This document shows, one piece after another, positions 17,875 through 27,872 of a DNA stretch of 64,000 nt. Positions within the stretch are counted from its first letter, which is position 1. Every line of letters starts with the position of its first letter. The notes below the pieces were generated by a model, which had not been told where the DNA came from, did no database searches, and saw only the letters and a list, made by a program, of their open reading frames with translations. The stretch spans positions 2,705,046 through 2,769,045 of the forward strand of contig NZ_AP027363.1 in the NCBI RefSeq assembly GCF_030295955.1, read 5' to 3'. Source of the stretch: Thalassotalea agarivorans. Its GTDB lineage: Bacteria; Pseudomonadota; Gammaproteobacteria; Enterobacterales; Alteromonadaceae. A program made the position numbers and the translations under genes.

Positions 17875-18597
17875 TTATCGATAACCTAATCCTGAAAGAG
17901 CATCACAAACCGCCGCAATACTTTGGTCGTCCAGCGGTTTATTAAAAGGGTAACTGTTTAATAGGCGCGTCATCGCCTGAATATATGTATCATCTGCGCT
18001 AAGTGGCTTTTGCTTCGTAGGAACGCCCGTTTCGCGTTCTTGATACCAAGTTAAGTGTACTTGCACCGTACTGAAATAGCCCACCGCAATAGACCAGCAA
18101 GCGAGGTTTAATTGTTCACACAATTTATTATCTGCATCGAGTTCACCTGACTCAACTGCCGAATTCAGCATATTAACAAACGTCGCTTCGCAAACTTTGT
18201 TCGCACTAATCATTTGCTCAGCCCAATAATTACTGCTGCGTTTTAATACCGCTTTAGAATTTACAAAGTTTTCTAATTCTGGTTCGAAGCTGTAAATAGC
18301 AACCTTAGAAAAATCGAGCAAACTTAAGGCGATCATTTTCTGAGGTGTTGTTAAAGCCATTTCGTTGATAACAGCAAAGACAGACTGTCTTTGTTTAAAC
18401 ATGCGAGTAGCAAGCGCAATTAGAACGTCTTCCTTGCTTTGCACATGCTTATATACTGAGCCCATAGAAATGCCGGCTTCTTTGGCGATAGCAGACATAG
18501 TGAAGTCGAGCAAACTGGTTTGCTCGATAATAGTTTCAGCCGCTTTGAGCACGATTTGCTCTTGTTGCTGATGTGAATACTTTGGCGCTGGCGACAT
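17875..18597 (-). CDS. TetR family transcriptional regulator of the efflux operon
   Basis: 240 aa. An N-terminal TetR helix-turn-helix lies at about residues 10-58 (IIEQTSLLDFTMSAIAKEAGISMGSVYKHVQSKEDVLIAL); the C-terminal ligand-binding region is divergent, as usual. First gene of the TetR-adaptor-pump operon. A perfect inverted repeat at 18608-18626, 11 bp before the start, is the probable operator, so it should repress its own operon and respond to a pump substrate. The start ATG has AGG with a 7-nt spacer. Confidence 0.92.
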   Translation of the reverse strand: MSPAPKYSHQQQEQIVLKAAETIIEQTSLLDFTMSAIAKEAGISMGSVYKHVQSKEDVLIALATRMFKQRQSVFAVINEMALTTPQKMIALSLLDFSKVAIYSFEPELENFVNSKAVLKRSSNYWAEQMISANKVCEATFVNMLNSAVESGELDADNKLCEQLNLACWSIAVGYFSTVQVHLTWYQERETGVPTKQKPLSADDTYIQAMTRLLNSYPFNKPLDDQSIAAVCDALSGLGYR

Positions 18598-18607
18598 TTA
18601 AATACCT

Positions 18608-18626
18608 ATTCGAACATTATTCGAAT
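18608..18626. promoter_or_regulatory. palindromic TetR operator (ATTCGAA-N5-TTCGAAT)
   Basis: Perfect 7-bp inverted half-sites separated by 5 bp, immediately upstream of tetR and in the intergenic region shared with the divergent phosphatase gene. Size and symmetry fit a TetR dimer. Binding is inferred. Confidence 0.7.
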
Positions 18627-18740
18627 GTAAAATTCTAGCTTAAATTCAATGTATTTAAAAGCTAAATTATTAAAATTCTATCAAGTAATGTAATTAACTG
18701 TTAACTTTACATTAACACCTTTGCATTATAGAAAAGATAC

Positions 18741-20420
18741 ATGAAAAACCACTATCTACTGTCGATTTTATTAGTAACAAGTTTTGTCACGCTAGCAAAA
18801 GATAAACCAAAACTGGTTCTTCAAATAACAGTGGATCAAATGCGTGGAGACTTTATTAATCGATATCAAGGTAACTTGAGCAAAGGTGGATTTAACTATT
18901 TGGTAAAAAACGGTGCGGTGTTTTCTCAAGCACATCACATGCACGCCAACACCGAAACCATCATTGGGCACACCACCCTTGCAACCGGTGCTCACCCTTC
19001 GGTTCATGGCATGGTTGCCAACTTATGGTATGACCAAAAACTCAATCGTTTGCAATACAATGTAGAAGATCCCAACTTCCCACTGCTATCAAAAGGTGCA
19101 GGCGTTAATAAAAGTACGGAAATTGATCCTACGCAGGCAGCCGCAAACTCTGATGGCAGAAGCCCAAATGCTATATTAACTACGACGTTATCCGACGAAA
19201 TTGCGATAAGTAGCAATAAACAAGCAAAAGTATTTGGGATAAGTGTAAAAGACAGAGGCGCTATCGCAATGGCGGGACATAGCGGCAAAGCTTTTTGGTT
19301 TTCCAAGAAAAATGGTGAATTTATCACCAGCCAATACTACTACTCGAAGTATCCTCAATGGGTAGAGCAGTTTAATAATAAAAATTCAGCGGCTAAATAT
19401 GGCAATCAACAATGGTCGTTATTAAAAAACCAATCAAGCTATTTATTTGCGAAAGATGATGAGCAAGCTTGGGAACAAGATATTGCAGGTTTTGGCACTA
19501 CTTTCCCTCACCCATACGGAGATAATTCAAGTCCCTACTTCAATACGTTATTAACACTAAGTCCCGCTGGAGATGAATTAACCTTACAATTTGCAAAAGC
19601 GTTGATAAAACAAGAGAAGCTTGGAAAAGATAACATCACCGATTATTTATCAATCAGTTTTAGTTCTACTGATTACGTTGGGCATATTTTCGGCCCTAAT
19701 AGCCTAGAATCGGAAGATAACTTCTTAAGGCTCGATAAAAAAATAGCAGAACTTATCGCCTATGTTGACGACCAAGTCGGTATCGAAAACACCTTGATTG
19801 TACTTTCGGCTGATCATGGCGCAGCGAATACACCAGGCTATTTAAATAAGATAGGCGTTAAAGCAAGCTATGTGTCTCCAGAGGCATGGAATATAGAAGA
19901 GAAAATAACTGCGCTTGAAAAGAAATGGCGACTAAAAGGGAAACTGTTGGAGCAATTTGTTTCTCCCTATGTTTATTTAAATGATTCAGTGCTTGCCAGC
20001 CATAAAAACAAAGATGAAATAATAAGCGAAGTTGTAGCCATGTTTGCAAGCTTTGATGGAGTTTTACATGCGATCCCCGCTACGCACATCGAAAATGGAC
20101 AACTTCCTGACACTATGACCATGAAAAGAATAACCAATAATCATCATAACGATCGCTCTGGTGATATTTATCTGGTGTATGAAGTGAACCATTTTATCAA
20201 CGACTTCGACGGCCTCCATGTTGCCTCAACACACGGTTCTCCTTGGCACTATGATACTTACGTGCCACTTATTTTCGCGGGCTGGGAAATAGAAACTGGT
20301 GAACATTCAACGTCAGTTGCCACCGCAGATATTGCTGTGACGTTAGCCGATTTACTTGGCATTAATGCGCCAAGTGGCGCGTCTGGAAAAAGCCTGAAAC
20401 ACTTTCTTTTAGACGACTAA
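18741..20420 (+). CDS. PafA-like alkaline phosphatase
   Basis: 559 aa exported enzyme of the alkaline phosphatase superfamily with an N-terminal signal peptide (cleavage probably near residue 19). Metal and active-site residues of the PafA type are visible: VDQMRGD (Asp32), nucleophile region HANTETIIGHT (Thr73 likely), Asn94 in VANLWYD, and the PafA-specific Lys170 and Arg172 in SVKDRG. These are followed by SSTDYVGH, SADHG, and the late His in STHGSPWH. PafA enzymes hydrolyse phosphomonoesters in the periplasm and are not inhibited by phosphate. The Lys/Arg pair distinguishes it from nucleotide pyrophosphatase/phosphodiesterase relatives. Monocistronic; divergent from the TetR operon. Confidence 0.85.
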   Translation: MKNHYLLSILLVTSFVTLAKDKPKLVLQITVDQMRGDFINRYQGNLSKGGFNYLVKNGAVFSQAHHMHANTETIIGHTTLATGAHPSVHGMVANLWYDQKLNRLQYNVEDPNFPLLSKGAGVNKSTEIDPTQAAANSDGRSPNAILTTTLSDEIAISSNKQAKVFGISVKDRGAIAMAGHSGKAFWFSKKNGEFITSQYYYSKYPQWVEQFNNKNSAAKYGNQQWSLLKNQSSYLFAKDDEQAWEQDIAGFGTTFPHPYGDNSSPYFNTLLTLSPAGDELTLQFAKALIKQEKLGKDNITDYLSISFSSTDYVGHIFGPNSLESEDNFLRLDKKIAELIAYVDDQVGIENTLIVLSADHGAANTPGYLNKIGVKASYVSPEAWNIEEKITALEKKWRLKGKLLEQFVSPYVYLNDSVLASHKNKDEIISEVVAMFASFDGVLHAIPATHIENGQLPDTMTMKRITNNHHNDRSGDIYLVYEVNHFINDFDGLHVASTHGSPWHYDTYVPLIFAGWEIETGEHSTSVATADIAVTLADLLGINAPSGASGKSLKHFLLDD

Positions 20421-20428
20421 CATCTAAT

Positions 20429-20460
20429 ATTTGGGGTCAGAACATGTTCTGACCCCAAAT
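20429..20460. repeat. GGGGTCAGA-type palindromic repeat, copy 5
   Basis: Perfect 32-bp palindrome with half-site ATTTGGGGTCAGAACA, in the 75-bp gap between the convergent phosphatase and rsmI genes. Here it may also act as a bidirectional transcript end. Confidence 0.87.
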
Positions 20461-20495
20461 GTTATTAATATAAAAATCAGCTACTTAATTTTTTG

Positions 20496-21344
20496 TTACT
20501 TGAAAGATAGGGCTAAATTGTACAAGGCATTTTTCTTGACGCCATGAATTTCGGCCGCAATGGCACATGCTTTTTTAGGAGGTAATTCTTTAAGTAACAG
20601 TTTTAACGTTTGAATGGTTGCATCGTCTATCGCATTAGGATCAACTTTATGCCCTTCGATTATTAATACCATTTCACCTTTTAATTGATTGGCATCGCTA
20701 TTTAACCATTGCAATAAAGCGCCAGCGGAATCAGATACAATAGTCTCAAAGGTTTTAGTCAATTCACGCGCAATAACCACTTGCCGATTATCTCCTAACG
20801 TGTCGCAAATATCTTGTACGGTATCAATAGCTCTTCGTGGAGCGTCATAAAACACCATAGTTCTTGGTTCTGAAGCTAACGCTGAAAGTGTTGCTTTTCT
20901 AGCGCCTGATTTTGATGGAAGAAATCCTTCAAATGAAAATCGATCGGTTGGCAGGCCCGCCGCACTCAATGCTGCGATAGCCGCGCACGCACCTGGAACA
21001 GGCACCACTTTGTGGTTGTTTTCTTGGCAGAAACGAACGATGTGAAAGCCTGGATCGCTAATCAATGGCGTACCAGCATCAGACACCAAAGCAATCGATT
21101 TGCCCTGCGATAACAATTCACCGATATAGTCTTGGCGCTGCCTTTCATTATGATCATGTAAAGATATCGTCTTATTGGTGATAGAAAAAGCCGACAAAAG
21201 TTTGTGGGTATGACGCGTGTCTTCGCATGCGATTAAATCAACGTCAGCGAGCAATTTAAGTGCTCTGTCGGTTATGTCAGCCAAGTTTCCAATGGGCGTA
21301 GCAACAATATATAAAGTGCCAGGCTGTGCAGTTATCGCTGTCAT
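20496..21344 (-). CDS. rsmI: 16S rRNA (cytidine(1402)-2'-O)-methyltransferase
   Basis: 282 aa, full length. Methylates the ribose of C1402 in the decoding centre of 16S rRNA using SAM. Family signatures of the tetrapyrrole-methylase fold: GTLYIVATPIGNLADIT at the N-terminus, ACEDTRHTHKLL, ALVSDAGTPLISDPG, PVPGACAAIAALSAAGLPTDRFSFEGFLP and the later GEMVLIIEG. It is divergent from lpoA, the conserved rsmI/lpoA-yraN-diaA-dolP arrangement of gammaproteobacteria. Confidence 0.96.
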   Translation of the reverse strand: MTAITAQPGTLYIVATPIGNLADITDRALKLLADVDLIACEDTRHTHKLLSAFSITNKTISLHDHNERQRQDYIGELLSQGKSIALVSDAGTPLISDPGFHIVRFCQENNHKVVPVPGACAAIAALSAAGLPTDRFSFEGFLPSKSGARKATLSALASEPRTMVFYDAPRRAIDTVQDICDTLGDNRQVVIARELTKTFETIVSDSAGALLQWLNSDANQLKGEMVLIIEGHKVDPNAIDDATIQTLKLLLKELPPKKACAIAAEIHGVKKNALYNLALSFK

Positions 21345-21459
21345 TTAACTTTCTTTTATTGAGAGAAAACAAGATGATGTTTATTATACATATATCTTGA
21401 ATCGTTCGAGCGAGATTTTTCGCTTTCTTATAGCTCGTAATTGGTAATCAAATTCATAT

Positions 21460-23616
21460 ATGCAAAAACATCTGTCTAAAGCCGCAATATTAAGCGTATT
21501 CCTTGTTGGTTGTGCTACGTCGCCACCTCCAACGCCAACTCCTGTAGAACAGGACCTATCTACCATTACGACACTCGAAGAAGATCATGCGGTTACCGCA
21601 CAAACTTACCTTGATTATGCTGCAGATGCAGAGCAACTTCAGTCGCTTGACTATTTGGTTTATGCCAGTGAACAGTTTGCCAATGAAGAAAATTATCACA
21701 AAGCACTTTGGTTAGCGCTTCAAACCGATGTGTTGATTGATGAGGCTAGTGCAAATGCTGACTACCAATCGGAAGAACAACAGTTAAAGTTTGAGATAGC
21801 TCATTATCGTTTGGCCTTAGTTAAGGCAACTAGTCTGGTTTCAATGCAAGAGTTTACACGCGCAAGTAAAAGCCTAGACACTGCAAATGAAATCGCTACT
21901 ACATATAGCTTGCAGCACTTGAGCCACTATTATTATCTTGAAAATCAAGTGCAGTTGGAGCAAAAACGCGACGTATTAGCATTAAATGCTTATTTGAATG
22001 CTGTAGCCTTGAATGAAGAAACAGATGAACAGGATATTTACACGATTTGGTTTGAGCTAACGCAGTTAACAAGTTGGCAGGTTGATCAATTAGAGGCACT
22101 TTCACCACCAGATTTTGCCCCTTGGAAGGCACTTATATTAGCCGCCCACAAATACGGTTATGACCAAGATGCATTCAACACACAATTAAGCAAATGGCAA
22201 AGTGAGTATCCCGGTCATGATGCGAATGCATTAATAGCGCATCTATCTACGCCTTTATCAGAGCGCCCTGCACTATTCGATAAGTTTGAATCGCAGCAGG
22301 TAGAAATGCCTATTGATGACCTTTCAAACAGTAATGAGAGCGAATCAAACTTAACTTCTGATTCACTCGACGAGCCGCAATTGGCAGAAAATTTATCAGA
22401 CACCTTACCCGATGAATCAACTGCTGATAGCAACGTTTTAGCTAATGAAATAGCACCTGAAAGCAACGAGATGCTAGGTGAGGACAGCATGCTCGAAGGC
22501 GATGAACTTATCGAGCACGAAGGCGAAGAACAGACACAAATATTGCCACCAAACAAAGATCATATTGCGGTATTGCTACCACTTACCGGGCGTGCCAAAA
22601 CAGCGGGACTTGCTGCGCAACAAGGGATCATGACAGCTTACGAGAAAAAGCCAGGCAAGAAACTGTTTTTTTATGACACCAATGCCCAGGACATGACAGA
22701 AATTGTCGGTCAATTTGAACAACAAGCCATAGGTTACGTTATCGGACCGTTATTGAAGTCTAATATCGATGATTATATGGCACAAAGCACCTTGGCTTTG
22801 CCTACGCTTTTCTTAAACTTACCTAACAAATCGATCGTCGAAGAGAAGCAAGTTGCCTTTTCAATGCGACCAGAAGACGAAGCGGTGCAAGCAGCAACAA
22901 CACTTGCGCGACAAAACTACAAGTATCCTTTAGTTATGGCGCATAAAGACAAAACAAGTGAGCGCATTACGCAAGCGTTTATCACCCGTTGGCAACAAGA
23001 AACCGGCGTTAAACCGCAAGTAAGCTTTTTCTCAAAAGGGTCAACCATGCAAACTGCGTTAAAAGACGGCTTTGAAGTAACAGAGAGTAAAAAGCGTATT
23101 GCTTCAGTGAGCCGACAGTTCCCGGTAAGCATAAAGTCAGAAGCGCGTAATAGACGTGATATAGACATGGTTTACATTATTGGTAGTCCTCGCCAAACCA
23201 GACTGCTAAAACCTTATATCGACGTTAACGTTAGTCCTTTCGCTAAATTAGTGCCTGTTTTTGCTTCATCAAAAAGCCATAGTCTTAAAATTGAAGGTGT
23301 TGACTACCGCGACTTACGCGGGCTTATTTTTACCGATATGCCAGTAGCGCTTGAAGACCCAGCCAATGAGCAATCATTAATAAGGTTGGCAAACCAATTA
23401 TGGCCTACACGCAGTGACACACTGCATCGAATTTTCGCTATGGGCTATGACAGTTACCAATTAGTCGAAAAAATAGAAACAATGAAACAAGCGCCTTATG
23501 TACGACACTTTGGCGAAACAGGTGTGCTGCAATTAACGGACGAAAATATCATATTGCGTAGTTTGTTATGGGGCCGTTACGACACCAACGAAATTCAACA
23601 AGTGGTACTAAACTAG
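21460..23616 (+). CDS. lpoA: penicillin-binding protein activator LpoA
   Basis: 718 aa outer-membrane lipoprotein that reaches through the periplasm to stimulate the peptidoglycan synthase PBP1A. The lipobox is LVGC (Cys18), followed by a Pro/Thr-rich linker. An N-terminal TPR-like helical domain covers about 50-270. Then comes an acidic, Ser/Glu/Asp-rich linker (about 280-360), longer than the E. coli one. The C-terminal periplasmic-binding-protein-like (LppC) domain starts at IAVLLPLTGRAKTAGLAAQQG. Heads the operon lpoA-yraN-diaA-dolP; spacing to yraN is 12 bp. Confidence 0.94.
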   Translation: MQKHLSKAAILSVFLVGCATSPPPTPTPVEQDLSTITTLEEDHAVTAQTYLDYAADAEQLQSLDYLVYASEQFANEENYHKALWLALQTDVLIDEASANADYQSEEQQLKFEIAHYRLALVKATSLVSMQEFTRASKSLDTANEIATTYSLQHLSHYYYLENQVQLEQKRDVLALNAYLNAVALNEETDEQDIYTIWFELTQLTSWQVDQLEALSPPDFAPWKALILAAHKYGYDQDAFNTQLSKWQSEYPGHDANALIAHLSTPLSERPALFDKFESQQVEMPIDDLSNSNESESNLTSDSLDEPQLAENLSDTLPDESTADSNVLANEIAPESNEMLGEDSMLEGDELIEHEGEEQTQILPPNKDHIAVLLPLTGRAKTAGLAAQQGIMTAYEKKPGKKLFFYDTNAQDMTEIVGQFEQQAIGYVIGPLLKSNIDDYMAQSTLALPTLFLNLPNKSIVEEKQVAFSMRPEDEAVQAATTLARQNYKYPLVMAHKDKTSERITQAFITRWQQETGVKPQVSFFSKGSTMQTALKDGFEVTESKKRIASVSRQFPVSIKSEARNRRDIDMVYIIGSPRQTRLLKPYIDVNVSPFAKLVPVFASSKSHSLKIEGVDYRDLRGLIFTDMPVALEDPANEQSLIRLANQLWPTRSDTLHRIFAMGYDSYQLVEKIETMKQAPYVRHFGETGVLQLTDENIILRSLLWGRYDTNEIQQVVLN

Positions 23617-23628
23617 GGAAAGAATTTA

Positions 23629-24589
<961 letters not shown>

Positions 24590-24592
24590 CCA

Positions 24593-25168
24593 ATGCAAGC
24601 AGTAAAGCTATATTCCACATTACTTTTGTTGTTCGTCCTGCAAGGATGTGCAGCGGCAGCAGCAGTCGCTGTAATCGGTGGCGCAACGCTTGCAACAGAC
24701 GAGCGCAGTTTGGAACAACAAGCGATAGATCAACAAAATGAAATTGAAGCAGCAGCGACCTTTGCCGAAGACGAAGCACTCAATGAGCAAACGAATCTCA
24801 CCGCCATTAGTATGAATGGCAAGATGCTCATTGTAGGTCAAGCACCCACTCGACTACTGAGGGATTCTGCCATTAGACAAATTGGTGAAATTAAGGGTGT
24901 AGAGAAGTTATACGACCAAATCCGCATTAGTAACATTACCACCTTTACCACACGCCGTAATGACGAGTGGCTAACAACAAAAGTAAAAACCCTGCTTTTT
25001 GGCGGTGATCACGTGAACGCAACCAATGTAAAAGTGGTTACTGAAAATGGTGAAGTGTTTTTGATGGGTTTAGTGACTGAAAAGCAAGCGGCGGAAGCGG
25101 TAGAAATTGCGCGAAACATTAGCGGCGTGCATCGAGTGTATCGCCTCTTTGAAATTATTCCGGAATAA
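24593..25168 (+). CDS. dolP: BON-domain outer-membrane lipoprotein DolP (YraP)
   Basis: 191 aa. Lipobox LQGC (Cys19), then an Ala-rich stretch (CAAAAAVAVIGGATLATDERS), as in other DolP proteins. Two BON domains follow: about 45-110 (LTAISMNGKMLIVGQAPT, IGEIKGVEKLYDQIRI) and 115-185 (DEWLTTKVKTLLFG, VVTENGEVFLMGLVT). DolP supports outer-membrane integrity and BamA folding and binds anionic phospholipid. In E. coli it is controlled by the envelope-stress sigma factor. Last gene of the lpoA operon, with a terminator 5 bp on. Confidence 0.93.
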   Translation: MQAVKLYSTLLLLFVLQGCAAAAAVAVIGGATLATDERSLEQQAIDQQNEIEAAATFAEDEALNEQTNLTAISMNGKMLIVGQAPTRLLRDSAIRQIGEIKGVEKLYDQIRISNITTFTTRRNDEWLTTKVKTLLFGGDHVNATNVKVVTENGEVFLMGLVTEKQAAEAVEIARNISGVHRVYRLFEIIPE

Positions 25169-25172
25169 CTAA

Positions 25173-25205
25173 AAAAGCGCCAACTCACATGGCGCTTTTT
25201 TTAAA
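25173..25205 (+). terminator. intrinsic terminator of the lpoA-dolP operon
   Basis: Stem AAAAGCGCCA/TGGCGCTTTT with a 7-nt loop and T7 directly after it. Confidence 0.9.
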
Positions 25206-25254
25206 ACGTATTGCTCAAAATACAAAAATTATTTTCCAATATTCCCTACTTTTT

Positions 25255-25273
25255 TGTAAATCCTGAATTTACA
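25255..25273. promoter_or_regulatory. inverted repeat upstream of pilA
   Basis: TGTAAAT-N5-ATTTACA, perfect 7-bp half-sites about 190 bp before the pilin gene, in a very AT-rich 290-bp leader region. It could be a regulator site for pilA; no matching known consensus was recognised. Confidence 0.35.
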
Positions 25274-25460
25274 GCTGTTAATACTGAATTAAATACCGCC
25301 TAAATTAGAAACACTTATGTTAATTTTCCGTTAAAAAGCATAAAAATCGCACTTTTCAAGCAAAAAAATGAAAAAAAGTGGCTTACAAGGTTTTACATTT
25401 CAAAAAAAATAACGCAGTATTGGTCTCAGCCCCCTAAACAATCTATGGATGTTTATAACA

Positions 25461-25931
25461 ATGAAAAACTTAACAACTATGAAAAAAGCTAAGGGTTTTA
25501 CCTTAATCGAATTAATGATCGTTGTAGCGATTATCGGTATTTTGGCTGCGGTAGCATTACCTGCTTACCAAAAATACGCTGACAGAGCAAAATTCTCAGA
25601 AGCTATGATGGCATCAACTATCTATAAAACAGCGGCTGAATTAGCCTACCAAACAAAAACTAAGACTGACGCAAATACTGGTGCAGTGACCAAACTAGCA
25701 AAAGCAGATTTAAGTGCTGGTTCATACGGTATTCCTGCGGCAAATGATGCAGGCGCGCTAAACGGTGCTTACGTAACTGGTGCTACAATGGCAGCTGGTG
25801 TTGTTACTATCACTACTAACCTAGGCGCAAATGGCAACGCTACTTATACGTTGGAAGCAACAGTTGATGCAACATCTGGTGGTATTAGATGGGCTGAAGG
25901 CGGTACTTGCTTAGCTGAAGGTTTATGCTAA
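25461..25931 (+). CDS. pilA: type IV pilin (major pilin PilA candidate)
   Basis: 156 aa prepilin. Class III leader ends in KKAKG and the cut site is G|FTLIE, with Glu5 present and a hydrophobic helix [21 protein letters not shown] globular beta-rich domain follows, with two C-terminal cysteines ([10 protein letters not shown]) forming the usual small disulphide loop. Processed and N-methylated by PilD (29187), extended by PilB. Three in-frame ATG codons (25449, 25461, 25479) are possible and none has a good Shine-Dalgarno; I choose the middle one. A strong terminator follows, so pilA is its own unit, as expected for an abundant pilin. Confidence 0.9.
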   Translation: MKNLTTMKKAKGFTLIELMIVVAIIGILAAVALPAYQKYADRAKFSEAMMASTIYKTAAELAYQTKTKTDANTGAVTKLAKADLSAGSYGIPAANDAGALNGAYVTGATMAAGVVTITTNLGANGNATYTLEATVDATSGGIRWAEGGTCLAEGLC

Positions 25932-25954
25932 TTAGCTAACCATACATATCTTTA

Positions 25955-25982
25955 AAAATGCTCCTTCGGAGCATTTTTTTTG
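25955..25982 (+). terminator. intrinsic terminator of pilA
   Basis: Stem AATGCTCC/GGAGCATT around a tight TTC loop, followed by T8; 25 bp after the pilin stop. Confidence 0.92.
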
Positions 25983-26050
25983 CTTGTCGTTTACGACAAT
26001 TACTATAAACTGATATTACAATTGAAAATGACAAGGTAAGCTGTATCAGC

Positions 26051-27757
26051 ATGAAAGGACTTCACCAACAATCTAGCTTGTTAAACGTGCTCATGGATAA
26101 CGATATTATCTCAAAGCATCAAGCAGAGAAGATCAGTGTTGAATTTATCCGTCAAAAAAAACCGTTTGTAAAATTTCTTGTTGAAGACAAGAACGTCAAT
26201 GCAGTACAAATTGCGCAAACGCTGTCTACCACCTATGGTTACCCATTTATTGACCTAACAGCGTTTGATTTAAGCCAAATTCCCGAAGGTGTCCGCAACG
26301 AAAAATTGATGAACAAGCACAATGCGTTGCCACTCTACCTCAAGGGCAAAGTATTATACATAGCGGTTTCTGACCCAACCAATCTAGAAGCACTCGAAGA
26401 AATCAAGTTCAATACCGGTTATACGACAGAGTTTGTATTAACCGACGAAATAAGCTTGCACAGATCCATAGAAAAGGTGCTTGAAGAAGAAGGCGATGGC
26501 TTAGATATAACAGACATCGATTCCGAAGAATTGGCCGGAATGGATGTTGAAGAAGAGCGCAAAGAAGATGATTCTGGAGGCGATGGCAAAGATGATGCGC
26601 CAATCGTTGTCTACATTAATAAGATACTTCTTGATGCGATTAAAAAAGGTGCATCGGATTTACATTTTGAGCCCTATGAAAAAGCCTATCGTATCCGTTT
26701 TCGTATAGATGGTGTTTTACAGGAAATTGCAAGACCACCTGTAACGCTCGCTGCACGTATGGCTGCACGTTTAAAAGTTATGTCTAAACTAGATATAGCC
26801 GAACGTCGAGTACCGCAAGATGGCCGCATAAAACTCGCTCTTTCAAAGAAAAAATCGATCGATTTTCGTGTCTCTACCCTACCAACTATGTGGGGAGAGA
26901 AAATCGTAATGCGTATCCTAGATTCGTCGAGCGCTATGCTTGGTATCGATATGCTTGGATACGAACCCGATCAAAAAGCCATTTATATGGAAGCACTCGC
27001 TCAACCTCAAGGCATGATACTTATTACTGGACCAACGGGTTCTGGTAAAACAGTATCGCTATACACGGGTTTGAATATTCTTAACACCCCAGAACGAAAT
27101 ATTTCTACTGCTGAAGATCCAGTAGAAATCAACTTAGAAGGAATTAATCAGGTTCAAATTAATACTAAAGCTGGCCTTACCTTCCCTTCTGCTTTACGTT
27201 CATTCCTGCGTCAAGATCCTGATATTGTCATGGTTGGTGAGATTCGAGACTTAGAAACCGCCGAAATCGCCATTAAAGCAGCGCAAACCGGTCACTTGGT
27301 GTTATCAACTTTACATACTAACTCCGCACCAGAGACACTAACTCGTCTACTTAATATGGGTGTCCCGTCCTATAACGTGGCCAGCTCAGTCAGTATTATT
27401 ATCGCGCAGCGTCTTGCGAGACGATTGTGCCAAGCGTGTAAAACTGAAGACAATGTGCCAAACGAGGAGCTTTTAAAACTTGGGTTTCCACCAGAAAAGG
27501 TGGCACAAGGTGTAACACTATATAAACCAGTGGGTTGTGAGCAATGTACTGGCGGATATAAGGGCCGAGTTGGTATTTATGAAGTAGTAAAAATTACTGA
27601 AGAGTTATCTGATATTATTATGCGCGGTGGTAATTCACTAGATATCGCAGAAGCTTGTAACAAACTTGGTTTTAATGATTTACGCCAATCTGGCATAGAA
27701 AAAGCAATCCAAGGCGTAACCAGTTTAGAAGAAGTAAATCGTGTTACCGAAGGTTAA
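26051..27757 (+). CDS. pilB: type IV pilus extension ATPase PilB
   Basis: 568 aa cytoplasmic hexameric motor that powers pilus extension. An N-terminal GSPII_E/MshEN domain covers about 10-150. The ATPase core follows: [10 protein letters not shown] near 201-210, Walker A GPTGSGKT at 327-334, the Asp box TAEDPVEI, Walker [13 protein letters not shown] and the His box [13 protein letters not shown] zinc-binding four-cysteine cluster sits near the C-terminus (CQACK and CEQC). Full length; first of the pilB-pilC-pilD set. Confidence 0.96.
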   Translation: MKGLHQQSSLLNVLMDNDIISKHQAEKISVEFIRQKKPFVKFLVEDKNVNAVQIAQTLSTTYGYPFIDLTAFDLSQIPEGVRNEKLMNKHNALPLYLKGKVLYIAVSDPTNLEALEEIKFNTGYTTEFVLTDEISLHRSIEKVLEEEGDGLDITDIDSEELAGMDVEEERKEDDSGGDGKDDAPIVVYINKILLDAIKKGASDLHFEPYEKAYRIRFRIDGVLQEIARPPVTLAARMAARLKVMSKLDIAERRVPQDGRIKLALSKKKSIDFRVSTLPTMWGEKIVMRILDSSSAMLGIDMLGYEPDQKAIYMEALAQPQGMILITGPTGSGKTVSLYTGLNILNTPERNISTAEDPVEINLEGINQVQINTKAGLTFPSALRSFLRQDPDIVMVGEIRDLETAEIAIKAAQTGHLVLSTLHTNSAPETLTRLLNMGVPSYNVASSVSIIIAQRLARRLCQACKTEDNVPNEELLKLGFPPEKVAQGVTLYKPVGCEQCTGGYKGRVGIYEVVKITEELSDIIMRGGNSLDIAEACNKLGFNDLRQSGIEKAIQGVTSLEEVNRVTEG

Positions 27758-27872
27758 AATCTAGCGTTAGAAAATAAACTTGATTTTGGTCACTAAAAAC
27801 CGATATAACTGTACGAAAGAATTCCTAATAAAATTCGCGCACAATAACGAAGAAGAACAATAGTAGGACGTT

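Noticed and set aside
22215-22556. 113-codon serine-rich open frame antisense to lpoA
   Set aside because: It mirrors the acidic Ser/Glu/Asp linker of LpoA in the complementary strand and has no ribosome site or family match.
25375-25400. Possible sigma-54 promoter (TGGCTTACAAGG) upstream of pilA
   Set aside because: The TGGC half is present but no GC occurs at the required 10-bp distance; the -12 element reads TTT.
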